Assembly: GCA_965116865.1 (NCBI GenBank)
Contig: OZ220727.1
Location: 3,224,001-3,288,000, forward strand
DNA length: 64,000 nucleotides
Source of the DNA: Aldehydirespirator sp965116865
GTDB lineage: Bacteria > Actinomycetota > Acidimicrobiia > Acidimicrobiales > Aldehydirespiratoraceae
Direction: 5' to 3'
Position 1 is the first letter of the stretch. Every line of letters starts with the position of its first letter. Of this stretch, positions 50,267 to 58,531 are shown in pieces. The notes under the pieces are model-generated. The model ran no database searches. It was not told the origin of the DNA and was given only the letters and a program-made list of their open reading frames with translations. Made by a program: the position numbers and the translations under genes.

Positions 50267-50947
50267 TCAGCCGGCGCGCGCGAGGATCTCGTCGGCCGGT
50301 CCTACCAGGCCGGTGACGAACGGCCCGAACTCGGCGTAGGCGGCCGAGGCCCGGTCGTAGCGCATGGTGTAGACGGTCTCCTTGAGGGCACCGATATCGG
50401 TGCCGAAGAGGGTGACGCCCCACTCCCAGTCGTCGAGCCCGGTGGATGCGGTCACGAGCTGCACGATGCGCCCCGCGAACTTGCGTCCCGAAGCGCCGTG
50501 CTCGTACATGAGCTCCTTGCGCTCGTCGAATCCGAGCTCGTACCAGTTCTGGCCGGCGTTGCGCCGCTTGGTCATGGGGTAGAAGCACCAGGCCGGCTTG
50601 CCCGGCGGCGGCAGCTTGGGATTGAGGCGCATTTCGGCCATCTCCGCGGGCAAGCCCAGGGCGTACTCCGACAGCTCGGTGATCGACACGTAGCTGTCCA
50701 CAATCTCCAGCCCGGCCCGCACCAGGCCGGTCTGCAGGTCTCGCAGCGCCCAGGCGTCGGCGTGCAGGCCCATGAAGCACAGCTGCGCCTTGTGGCCCAG
50801 CACCGCCACCGTCACCACCTGGGCGCCCGCCCCGGTCGCACCCTTCACCGCATCGAGCGCCGCAGTGTCGTCGGTGCCGGGCGCGCGGGCGCAGAACAGA
50901 TGCACCACGACCAGCCCCCGGCTCACGCCAACCGATTCCACCATCAC
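50267..50947 (-). CDS. hemQ: Coproheme decarboxylase HemQ (chlorite dismutase family)
   Basis: 226 residues. Family blocks are LCFMGLHADAWALRDLQTGL, PAWCFYPMTKRRNAGQNWYE, LMYEHGASGRKFAGRIVQLV (with the proximal heme His) and TGLDDWEWGVTLFGTDIGAL, then YTMRYDRASAAYAEFGPFVT. HemQ converts coproheme III to heme b, the last step of the actinobacterial heme route. No other hem gene is nearby. The tesB-like gene 58 bases upstream is in the same direction. Confidence 0.92.
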   Translation of the reverse strand: MMVESVGVSRGLVVVHLFCARAPGTDDTAALDAVKGATGAGAQVVTVAVLGHKAQLCFMGLHADAWALRDLQTGLVRAGLEIVDSYVSITELSEYALGLPAEMAEMRLNPKLPPPGKPAWCFYPMTKRRNAGQNWYELGFDERKELMYEHGASGRKFAGRIVQLVTASTGLDDWEWGVTLFGTDIGALKETVYTMRYDRASAAYAEFGPFVTGLVGPADEILARAG

Positions 50948-51004
50948 CGCAGTCTACGAAGTGTCAAACCGTTACAACCCATTGGAGTCGGGCCAGCTGA
51001 CGGC

Positions 51005-51859
51005 TCACGGCCGAGCGATCCGCCGGATCAGGCCTTCCTGCACCACCGATACCACCAGCCGGCCGTCGCGGGTGAACACCCGGCCGGTGGCCAGCCCCCG
51101 CGCACCGCCCGCGGCCGAGGTGTGCTGGTCGTACAGGAGCCAATCGTCGGCTCGGAACGGGCCGTGGAACCACATGGCGTGATCGAGGCTGGCCAGCATC
51201 ACCCGCGGGTCGGCCGAGCTCGTGCCGTGGGGCGCCAGCACGGTGTCGAGCAGGGTCAGGTCGCTGGCGTAGGTGAGCAGGCAGGCGTGCAGCACCGGGT
51301 TGTCGCCCAGCGTGCCGTCGGCCCGCATCCACACCATCTGTCTGGGCGGCAGCGGACCGCGGCGATCGAGCGGGCTGGTGGTCACATAGCGGATGTCCAG
51401 TGCCTGCAGGCGGTCGGGCGGGTCCCTGTGCGGGTCGGCGGCCTTGATCCGCTCGGTGCGGGGCGGCAGCGTCTCGGGGTTCGGGGCCTCCGGCATCGGG
51501 TCGGCGTGCTCGAATCCGTCCTCGGCGATGTGGAACGACGCCGCAAGCTGGAAGATGGCCCGCCCGTGCTGGACGGCGACCACACGCCGGGTGGTGAACG
51601 ACCGCCCGTCCCGTATGCGGTCCACGTCGTAGAGCACGGGGGCCTTGGGGTCGCCGGCCCGCAGGAAGTAGGCGTGCAGCGAATGCACGGAGCCCCGGTC
51701 CACGGTCCGGGCCGCGGCGACCAGTGCCTGGCCGGCCACCTGGCCGCCGAAGATGCGCTGGCTGTCGTCGTCAGGCGAGCGGCCACGGAAGATGTTGACC
51801 TCGACGGTTTCGAGGTCGAGGAGTGCCACCACATTGTCGAGCGCCGTCTGCATCAGCAC
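51005..51859 (-). CDS. tesB: Acyl-CoA thioesterase II (TesB)
   Basis: 284 residues with a double hotdog fold: RIFGGQVAGQALVAAARTVD, HSLHAYFLRAGDPKAPVLYD, then SPLDRRGPLPPRQMVWMRAD, ACLLTYASDLTLLDTVLAPH and MLASLDHAMWFHGPFRADDW with the catalytic Asp. It hydrolyses acyl-CoA thioesters. Full length for the family. Confidence 0.92.
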   Translation of the reverse strand: MLMQTALDNVVALLDLETVEVNIFRGRSPDDDSQRIFGGQVAGQALVAAARTVDRGSVHSLHAYFLRAGDPKAPVLYDVDRIRDGRSFTTRRVVAVQHGRAIFQLAASFHIAEDGFEHADPMPEAPNPETLPPRTERIKAADPHRDPPDRLQALDIRYVTTSPLDRRGPLPPRQMVWMRADGTLGDNPVLHACLLTYASDLTLLDTVLAPHGTSSADPRVMLASLDHAMWFHGPFRADDWLLYDQHTSAAGGARGLATGRVFTRDGRLVVSVVQEGLIRRIARP

Positions 51860-51893
51860 ATCATGCCCCGGTTGCGGGCAATAGCCTGCGGTC

Positions 51894-51971
51894 GTGGCTT
51901 CCTCGGTGCCTTCCTTGTTGCGGCGCGATCAGCCGGCTGGACGCCCAGCCGTGGCTGGACTGCGGTCGTGA
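51894..51971 (+). other. Coupled mini-ORF before gtrA
   Basis: GTG at 51894 opens a 25-codon ORF whose TGA overlaps the gtrA GTG at 51968 (GTGA). About 40 bases around each GTG (CTGCGGTCGTG, then GCCTTCCTTG) are shared at an offset of 74, so the gtrA start has been duplicated upstream. Confidence 0.65.
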
Positions 51972-52432
51972 CCTCCGCGGCGCCTTCCTTGCTGCAGCGG
52001 CTCAGAGTCGAGCACGGGCTCAAAGCGCTGCGCTACTGCGGAGTGTCGGTCGTGAACGTGATGGTCGGGCTCAGTGTGCTGGTGATCGTCCATGGTGTGC
52101 TGGGCTGGGCCGCTGCTGCGGCCAACCTTGCGGCCTGGATGGTGAGCACCGCGCCCGCATACTTCCTGAGCAGGGCATGGGTGTGGCAGCGCCGCGGCTC
52201 TCACCGGCTGGGCGGCGAAGTGCTCACCTTCTGGGTTGTGGCGCTGGTCGGGCTGGCGTTGTCGTCGTTGGTGGTCGCTGCCGTGGAGCACTTCACGCAG
52301 CGCACGCTGCTGGTGGTGACCGGCTACCTCGGCGCCTACGGCGGTGTGTGGGTGGCCAAATATGTGTTCCTTGACCGGGTGTTGTGGCCCCGAGCCGGCG
52401 ACGATGGACGAGCGTCTGCGCCGCGCGGCTGA
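51968..52432 (+). CDS. GtrA-like membrane protein
   Basis: 154 residues with four predicted helices: LRYCGVSVVNVMVGLSVLVI, LAAWMVSTAPAYFLSRAWVW, VLTFWVVALVGLALSSLVVA and YLGAYGGVWVAKYVFLDRVL. This is the GtrA fold, often involved in moving lipid-linked sugars across the membrane. The GTG at 51968 is chosen from the family N-terminus. An upstream ATG at 51862 would add repeat-derived residues. It overlaps the next gene by 29 bases. Confidence 0.78.
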   Translation: MTSAAPSLLQRLRVEHGLKALRYCGVSVVNVMVGLSVLVIVHGVLGWAAAAANLAAWMVSTAPAYFLSRAWVWQRRGSHRLGGEVLTFWVVALVGLALSSLVVAAVEHFTQRTLLVVTGYLGAYGGVWVAKYVFLDRVLWPRAGDDGRASAPRG

Positions 52433-53039
52433 AGCGGCGCGCGGCTTCATGCCGGCCGACGAGGGACTGGCCCTCCATGAGGCCGCCGGGTCGCTCGAGG
52501 TGGACGGACCGCTGCTGGAGGTGGGCAGCTACTGCGGCAAGTCGGCCGTGTACCTGGGCGCCGCCGCGCGGCGGGCGGGGCGCGTGCTCTTCTGCGTGGA
52601 CCACCACCGCGGCTCCGAGGAGAACCAGCCCGGCTGGGAGCATCACGACCCCGAGGTGGTGGACCCCGATCTGGGCGTGATCGACACGCTGCCCTTCTTC
52701 CGTCGCACCGTCCGCGACGCCGGCCTGGAGGGAACTGCCGTAGCCGTGGTGGGCGACTCGCCGTTAGTGGCGTCTCTGTGGGCCACTCCGCTGGCCATGG
52801 TGTTCATCGACGGCGGACACGGCGCCGGGCCGGCTCGCCGCGACTACGAGGGCTGGGCGCCCCATGTGAGGCCGGGAGGGATCCTGGCCATTCACGACGT
52901 GTTCGAGGATCCCGCCGACGGCGGGCGGGCGCCGTACGAGATCTGGCGCCGGGCGCTGTCCGAGGGCCGCTTCCTGCAGTGGTCGGAGGTTGGCTCGTTG
53001 CGTGTGCTGCGGCGTGTGGCGCCCGGCTGCGGCGGGTAG
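52404..53039 (+). CDS. Class I SAM-dependent methyltransferase (Methyltransf_24 type)
   Basis: 211 residues. LLEVGSYCGKSAVYLGAAAR is motif I and RVLFCVDHHRGSEENQPGWE follows. The IDGGHGAGPARRDYEGWAPH and VRPGGILAIHDVFEDPADGG segments match methyltransferases often linked to glycan or surface-molecule genes. It overlaps gtrA, suggesting one operon. The substrate is unknown. Confidence 0.82.
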   Translation: MDERLRRAAEAARGFMPADEGLALHEAAGSLEVDGPLLEVGSYCGKSAVYLGAAARRAGRVLFCVDHHRGSEENQPGWEHHDPEVVDPDLGVIDTLPFFRRTVRDAGLEGTAVAVVGDSPLVASLWATPLAMVFIDGGHGAGPARRDYEGWAPHVRPGGILAIHDVFEDPADGGRAPYEIWRRALSEGRFLQWSEVGSLRVLRRVAPGCGG

Positions 53040-53048
53040 AGGCAGTCG

Positions 53049-55049
53049 GTGCGCCGGAGCCCGCTGTCGGCGGGTCGGGTGTCGGTGGTGGTGTTGCCGG
53101 GCGGGTCGGTCAGTTCTGTGCCTGTCGCGGGATCGGCGGGGTCGGCGGGTCGGGTGTCGGTGGTGGTGTTGCCGGGCGGGTCGGTCAGTTCTGTGCCTGT
53201 CGCGGGATCGGCGGGGTCGGCGGGTCGGGTGTCGGTGGTGGTGTTGCCGGGCGGGTCGGTCAGAGCTCGCGCCGCGGGTCGGGTGCGCAGCAGCGACGTG
53301 CATTCGTGCCGCGACAGGGCGGCGCCTGCACTCGTTTTCTGCGCCCGCCCGCCGTCCGGGGCTCGGCCTCGTCCGTCCGGGCCGGAGTCGCTCGCCCGCG
53401 CGCTCTGCCTCCTGGTCATGGTGGCGGTGCTGTCCGTCGCCGGCTGCAGCGGCGGGCGCGGTTCGGGCGACAATCCGGTGCCGGTGGTCTCGGCGGCGCT
53501 GTCCGCGGCGGATTCCGGCCCGCCGGCAGCGCTGTCCGGTTCGACGGCCGCGGCCCGGGCGGACGCCGGCTCTCCCGTCGCCGTGTCCCCGCCGGACGGT
53601 GTGGATGCGCCGCCGGCGGTCCCGTCGACGGTGCCGGATCCCGTCGGCTGGGAGTATCTGGAGCAGCTCGCCGTGGAGGTCGACGGCGAGACCGTCAGTT
53701 TGGAGGGAGGCAGCGGCGTCGTGTCGCACGCCGGCGACTCAGCGAGCGTCTTCACGCTCCACGACGGCTTCGCCCGTGGCGACCTCGACGGCGACGGCGA
53801 CGAGGACGCTGTCGTCCACCTTGTCGAACAGTCGCCGGGGCCGGGCGTCTTTCACCGGGTCGTGCCCGTGCTTGACGACGACGGCGCCGCCGTGGCGCAG
53901 ACCCCCGTCCTCGTCGGCGACCGGATAGTCATGGACGCCATCACCGTGCGGGACGGCCTGATCGAGGTGTCGCTGTTCGACCGAGCCCCGGACGAGCCTT
54001 TCGCTGTCATATCCCGGCACACCGTGCTGGAGATCGACGTGTCGGGCTCGGCGCCGCTGGTGACGGTGATCGGCGCCGATCCCATCGAGGACACGCCGTT
54101 GCCGGGACCGCAGCGGCCGGCAGTGGACGTCCGCTTCGAGGCGGGGGCGGTCAGCGCCTCGGAGTCCGCGACCATCGCCTTCCGGGAGCGCCAGACCTAT
54201 ACGGTGCATGCGTCGGCGGGCCAATCGTTCACCGCCGTTCTGCGAGCACCGCTGGGTGTGTGGCTCGACGTCCGCCTGGACCGCCTGGTCGTCGCCTCGG
54301 CGGCCCAACAGTCCCGGCAGGTGAAGGCGGAACTGCCGGCGACGGGAGCGTGGCAGGTGACCGTCGTCTCCTCGTATGCGGAGGAGTCCGACTACGAGCT
54401 CACCGTCGAGCTGCTGCCGCCGACCGAGGCCGGGCCACCGTCCACCACCGCCGCGGCATCGGTCGCCGCGCCCCGGCCGGTCACGCCCGACGACGACGCC
54501 GGAGTGGTCCACCTGACTTTCGACGACGGCCCCAGTCCCGACCACACGCCGCAGATCCTCGACGTTCTGGCCCGTCACGACGCCCGGGCCACGTTCTTCG
54601 TGGTGGGTTCGCTGGCGCAGGCCCACCCCGAGCTGATCGAGCGCATCGTGGCAGAGGGTCACACCGTCGCCCACCACACATGGAAGCACGAGGATCTGGC
54701 CGGACTGTCGAGGGCGGCCTTCGACGAGACGATCACCCGCACCCAGGCGGTGCTGGGGGATCTGGCCGCGCCGTGCCTGCGCCCGCCGTACGGGTCGATC
54801 GGCGCCGACACCAGGGAGTGGGCGGCGGATCATGGACTGTCGCTGATCACGTGGGACGCCAGCCCCCGCGACTGGAACCGTCCCCCGGCAGAGGAGATCG
54901 CCGACTACATCGTGCAGCGGGCCAGGCCCGGGGTGGTCCTGCTGATGCATGACGGCGGCGGCGACCGCTCCCGCACGGTCCGGGGCTTGGACATGGCGTT
55001 GGAGCGGCTGGCCGACCGGGGCTTGCGCTACGAGCCGGTCTGCGGCTGA
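53049..55049 (+). CDS. Secreted polysaccharide deacetylase (NodB domain) lipoprotein
   Basis: The open frame is 666 residues. The C-terminal NodB domain (about 475-666) has HLTFDDGPSPDHTPQILDVL (Asp-Asp), GHTVAHHTWKHEDLAGLSRA (His-x3-5-His metal ligands), CLRPPYGSIGADTREW and the final LLMHDGGGDRSRT. A signal with lipobox LSVAGC lies only at about residue 130, so the first ~115 codons are probably not translated or are repeat-derived. The true start is perhaps near 53399-53418. Residues 220-470 form a beta-rich region of unknown type. It would deacetylate a cell-wall or surface polysaccharide outside the membrane. Confidence 0.82.
   Translation: MRRSPLSAGRVSVVVLPGGSVSSVPVAGSAGSAGRVSVVVLPGGSVSSVPVAGSAGSAGRVSVVVLPGGSVRARAAGRVRSSDVHSCRDRAAPALVFCARPPSGARPRPSGPESLARALCLLVMVAVLSVAGCSGGRGSGDNPVPVVSAALSAADSGPPAALSGSTAAARADAGSPVAVSPPDGVDAPPAVPSTVPDPVGWEYLEQLAVEVDGETVSLEGGSGVVSHAGDSASVFTLHDGFARGDLDGDGDEDAVVHLVEQSPGPGVFHRVVPVLDDDGAAVAQTPVLVGDRIVMDAITVRDGLIEVSLFDRAPDEPFAVISRHTVLEIDVSGSAPLVTVIGADPIEDTPLPGPQRPAVDVRFEAGAVSASESATIAFRERQTYTVHASAGQSFTAVLRAPLGVWLDVRLDRLVVASAAQQSRQVKAELPATGAWQVTVVSSYAEESDYELTVELLPPTEAGPPSTTAAASVAAPRPVTPDDDAGVVHLTFDDGPSPDHTPQILDVLARHDARATFFVVGSLAQAHPELIERIVAEGHTVAHHTWKHEDLAGLSRAAFDETITRTQAVLGDLAAPCLRPPYGSIGADTREWAADHGLSLITWDASPRDWNRPPAEEIADYIVQRARPGVVLLMHDGGGDRSRTVRGLDMALERLADRGLRYEPVCG
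53081..53290 (+). repeat. 75-bp tandem repeat before the deacetylase
   Basis: GTCGGTGGTGGTGTTGCCGG begins copies at 53081, 53156 and 53231, period 75, so the frame is open (25-residue unit RVSVVVLPGGSVSSVPVAGS). The third copy is partial. Confidence 0.9.
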
Positions 55050-55097
55050 CTCGCGACGGACGCGGCCGAGGTGCCGAGCGGACCCGACCAGACCGGG

Positions 55098-55440
55098 CCA
55101 CGACAACTGCCAGGAGCTCCATGACGCGGAGCCGTCCGAGATTCTGGCATCGGGGTGATCCGGCGGGGTCGTGACGAATGCCAGGAGCTCTATGACGCGG
55201 AGCCGTCCGAGATTCTGGTATCGGGGTGATCCGGCGGGGTCGTGACGACTGCCAGGAGCTCTATGACGCGGAGCCGTTCGAGATTCTGGCATCGGGGTGA
55301 TCCGACGGGGCATGGTCTTCGTCGGCCGCTTTTCGAGCGGCACGACAGTCCGAGACTCTGGCATCGGGGTGATCCGACGGGGTCGTGACGACTGCCAGGA
55401 GCTCCATGACGCGGAGCCGTCCGAGACTCTGTCCGTTGGG
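55098..55440 (+). repeat. 71-bp tandem repeat before the cobalamin riboswitch
   Basis: GCCAGGAGCTCTATGACGCG-type copies have CCAGGAG at 55110, 55181, 55252 and 55394, period 71, with a diverged unit at about 55323. The array stops where the riboswitch begins. No gene lies in 55050-55643. Confidence 0.9.
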
Positions 55441-55565
55441 CTACGCTGCCGCGCGCCGACAGGCAGCGAAGCCGGTGCGAACCCGGCGCTGTCCCGCAGC
55501 GGTGATGCTCGGCGGCTCCGGCCGCTGAGACGAGTCCGATCGCCTGACTGTCGGCATGACGGACC
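55430..55565 (+). promoter_or_regulatory. Cobalamin (B12) riboswitch
   Basis: GGCAGCGAAGCCGGTGCGAA, CCCGGCGCTGTCCCGCAGCG, then GACGAGTCCGATCGCCTGAC reproduce the conserved core and 3' segments of the cobalamin riboswitch. It lies 80-210 bases upstream of btuF, where adenosylcobalamin binding would shut down the transport operon. Confidence 0.88.
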
Positions 55566-55643
55566 GACCCTCGAGGCAAGGGAAGGCTCGTGCGGTGGCA
55601 CTCCCGCTGCTCGGCCCCGAACTCGAGCAGAAGGGAGCACGAA

Positions 55644-56606
55644 ATGACCATCACCCCACTCCGACGGGCGGCTCTGCGGGCGAGACTGGTGCTTGCATTG
55701 CTTGCAGTCCGCCGGACACTCGTCTCCGTTCTCGTTGGGGCGGCTCTGCGGGCGAGACTGGTGCTTGCATTGCTTGCAGGGACCCTGCTGGCGGCCGCGT
55801 GCAGCGGCATCCCGGACGGCGACCGTTCCGCAGACCAGCGGATCGTTTCGATCTCGCCGACCGGGACCGAGATGCTGTTCGCCATCGGCGCGGGCGACCG
55901 GGTGGTGGCCGTCGACCAGTTCTCGTACTACCCGGAGGAGGCCCCGGTCACGGACCTCGACGGCTGGAACCCCAACATCGAGGCCATCGTCTCCTATGAC
56001 CCCGACCTGGTGGTGATGCAGACCAGCGGCGACGCCGGCGCCGGCCTGGAGGCTCTCGGCATCGAGGTGTGGTCCCACGACGCCCCGCTCTCCTTCGACG
56101 ACGTGTACAGCCAGATCGAACAGCTCGGCGAGGTGACGGGACAGGCCGGCGAGGCGGCGGCGCTGGTTGCCGACATGCGGTCCGGTATCGCCGATCTGGT
56201 CGAGGCCGCGTCCGACGCGTCCAGCCTGACCTACTACCACGAACTGGACGACACCCTCTACACCGTCACCAGCAGCACCTTCATCGGGCAGGTGTACGGC
56301 CTGTTCGGTCTCGCCAACGTGGCCGATTCCGCCGATGCCGACGGCAGCGCCGCGGGCTATCCGCAGCTGAGCGACGAGTATCTGGTGGACGCCGACCCGG
56401 ACGTGATCTTCCTGGCCGACACCTTGTGCTGCGGCCAGAGCGCCGAGACGGTGGCGGCCCGCCCCGGCTGGGACCAGCTCACCGCAGTGCAGGACGGTCG
56501 GATAGTCGAGCTCGACGACGACGTCGTGTCGCGCTGGGGTCCCCGCCTAGTGGACTTCGTCGCGGCCGTCTCCGACGCCGTCGTGTTGATCGGTGCGACG
56601 GGTTGA
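55644..56606 (+). CDS. btuF: Vitamin B12 ABC transporter substrate-binding lipoprotein BtuF
   Basis: 320 residues from the ATG at 55644, preceded by AAGGGAG. The signal peptide core (ALRARLVLALLA) is present twice, at about 9-21 and 33-45, before the lipobox LLAAAC. The TroA/BtuF domain follows: RIVSISPTGTEMLFAIGAGD, then YYPEEAPVTDLDGWNPNIEA and PDLVVMQTSGDAGAG. Riboswitch control and btuCD downstream support a corrinoid ligand. The 3' end (VVLIGATG) is repeated. Confidence 0.88.
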   Translation: MTITPLRRAALRARLVLALLAVRRTLVSVLVGAALRARLVLALLAGTLLAAACSGIPDGDRSADQRIVSISPTGTEMLFAIGAGDRVVAVDQFSYYPEEAPVTDLDGWNPNIEAIVSYDPDLVVMQTSGDAGAGLEALGIEVWSHDAPLSFDDVYSQIEQLGEVTGQAGEAAALVADMRSGIADLVEAASDASSLTYYHELDDTLYTVTSSTFIGQVYGLFGLANVADSADADGSAAGYPQLSDEYLVDADPDVIFLADTLCCGQSAETVAARPGWDQLTAVQDGRIVELDDDVVSRWGPRLVDFVAAVSDAVVLIGATG

Positions 56607-56830
56607 TCGGCGATTTGTTGGCGGCAGCTGTAGCGGCCGTCTCCGGCGTTGTCGTGTTGATCGGTGCGACGGGTTGATCGGCGATTTGTTGGCGGCAGCT
56701 GTAGCGGCCGTCTCCGGCGTTGTCGTGTTGATCGGTGCGACGGGTTGATCGGCGATTTGTTGGCGGCAGCTGTAGCGGCCGCGTGCCGGCGTTGTCGTGT
56801 CGATCGGTGCGACTTGTTGACAGCGGCCGG
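56577..56830 (+). repeat. 71-bp repeat of the btuF 3' end
   Basis: GTTGATCGGTGCGACGGGTT with the btuF stop starts copies at 56585, 56656 and 56727, period 71, and a diverged fourth near 56795. The array runs up to the btuC start. Confidence 0.9.
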
Positions 56831-56847
56831 GTTGCGCTGGGCGTGAT

Positions 56848-57924
56848 GTGAGCGTGGACGGGCCGCGGCACTCCGGCGGGGCAGCCGGCGCCTTGCAGGC
56901 TTCAGGCTTGCGAGCGGGGCCGCTGGCGGCCGGTCTGGCCGCGGCCGCTGTGGCGGTGGTCGCAGGCCTGACGATCGGCCCGGTGGACATAGCTGCGCAT
57001 CGTGTGGCGCTGCAACTGCTCGACGGGCTGCCGGGCGTGTCGGTCGACTCCGGCCTCAGCGACGCCCACGCCGCCATCGTCGAGCAGATCAGGCTGCCCC
57101 GGGTGGCGCTCGGTCTGCTGGTCGGGGCCACCCTGTCCGTCAGTGGCGCCACCTACCAGGGCGCGTTCCGCAACCCGCTGGCCGACCCGTACCTGCTGGG
57201 CATCGCTGCCGGCGCCGGGCTGGGGGCCACCATCGGCATAACCAGCAACCTCGGCAACGGCCACGGTGCGTTGGACCTGGTGCCTCTGGCTGCCTTCGCG
57301 GGAGCGCTCGTCTCGGTGGCGGTGTCTTACGCGGCCGGCCATCTCGGGGGTCGTTCCACCGCGTCGCTGATCCTGGCCGGCATCGCGGTGGCCAGCTTCC
57401 TCACCGCTTGCCAGACCTACGTGATGCAGGCCAACAGCGACGCCTTCCGTCAGATCTTCGCATGGATCCTGGGCCGCATCGCTACCTCCGGGTGGTCCGA
57501 GCCCGCGCTGTTGCTGCCCTACTTCGTGGTGACGGCGGCCGTGGTGCTGCGCTACCGCCGGGCGCTCGACGTGCTGGCCGTCGGCGACGAGGAGGCTGCC
57601 GCTCTGGGGTTGGAGCCCCGCCGGGTCCGTGTGATCGTGGTGCTGGCCGCATCGCTCGGCGCAGCCGCGGCGGTGTCGGTGAGCGGGCTCATCGGCTTCG
57701 TCGGCATCATCGTGCCCCACACCGTGAGGCTGGCCTTCGGTTCCAGCAACCGGCTGGTGCTGCCGCTGTCGATCTTGTTCGGGGGAGCGTTCATGGTGCT
57801 CGCCGACTTGGTCGCCCGAACCGTGCTGTCGCCGGCCGAGTTGCCCATCGGCGTGGTGACCGCATTCCTGGGCGCCCCCTTCTTCGTGCTGGTGCTTCGG
57901 ACCAGCCGTCGGGAGGTTTGGTGA
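56848..57924 (+). CDS. btuC: Vitamin B12/iron-siderophore-type ABC permease BtuC (FecCD family)
   Basis: 358 residues with about ten helices. Hallmarks are RLPRVALGLLVGATLSVSGA, YQGAFRNPLADPYLLGIAAG, ILAGIAVASFLTACQTYVMQ, LGLEPRRVRVIVVLAASLGA (coupling helix) and GLIGFVGIIVPHTVRLAFGS. It forms the membrane channel with BtuD. Start GTG at 56848. The last 97 bases are duplicated exactly downstream. Confidence 0.9.
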   Translation: MSVDGPRHSGGAAGALQASGLRAGPLAAGLAAAAVAVVAGLTIGPVDIAAHRVALQLLDGLPGVSVDSGLSDAHAAIVEQIRLPRVALGLLVGATLSVSGATYQGAFRNPLADPYLLGIAAGAGLGATIGITSNLGNGHGALDLVPLAAFAGALVSVAVSYAAGHLGGRSTASLILAGIAVASFLTACQTYVMQANSDAFRQIFAWILGRIATSGWSEPALLLPYFVVTAAVVLRYRRALDVLAVGDEEAAALGLEPRRVRVIVVLAASLGAAAAVSVSGLIGFVGIIVPHTVRLAFGSSNRLVLPLSILFGGAFMVLADLVARTVLSPAELPIGVVTAFLGAPFFVLVLRTSRREVW

Positions 57925-58400
57925 GGGGCGCAACGAGCGCGGGGTGGGTTCCGTGGGTGCTGGGACGCGGTGCCGCGGCGGGACGGCACCGTTACCGGGG
58001 CGCAACGAGCGCGGGGTGGGTTCTGTGGGTGCTGGGGGAACTGGCTGGGCCTGATGCGGGGCACGCTGGAGGCGGCGCAACGAGCGCGGGGTGGGTTCCG
58101 TCGCCGGCCGAGTTGCCCATCGGCGTGGTGACCGCATTCCTGGGCGCCCCCTTCTTCGTGCTGGTGCTTCGGACCAGCCGTCGGGAGGTTTGGTGAGGGG
58201 CGCAACGAGCGCGGGGTGGGTTCCGTGGGTGCTGGGACGCGGTGCCGCGGCGGGACGGCACCGTTACCGGGGCGCAACGAGCGCGGGGTGGGTTCTGTGG
58301 GTGCTGGGGGAACTGGCTGGGCCTGATGCGGGGCACGCTGGAGGCGGCGCAACGAGCGCGGGGTGGGTTCTGTGGGTGCTGGCAAGATTGTGATGGTGGC
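57829..58400 (+). repeat. Large duplication: btuC 3' end plus 73-bp repeat-spacer units
   Basis: A block of about 271 bases, consisting of the last 97 bases of btuC plus three copies of GGCGCAACGAGCGCGGGGTG (each about 38 bases with unique 35-36-base linkers), is repeated once (57829-58098, then 58099-58369). Short-unit starts are near 57926, 57999, 58073, 58199, 58272 and 58345. Confidence 0.9.
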
Positions 58401-58531
58401 CGGGAGGTTTGGTGAGGAGTGCAACTAGATGAACGGTTCCCGGTGAGTGCCTCACCGCGGCGCAGGCCGTGCCGGGTGTCTCGAATCCGGTCGCGGCGGG
58501 TGGGGGGTCTCCTGTGTGGGCGGGGGGCGCG

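Noticed and set aside
53049..53400. N-terminal 115 residues of the deacetylase ORF as a genuine domain
   Set aside because: They derive from a 75-bp repeat and precede the lipoprotein signal, which must be N-terminal.
57926..58400. Possible CRISPR array (38-base repeats, 35-base spacers)
   Set aside because: Spacers recur in the second block and the array includes the btuC end. Better explained by local duplication.
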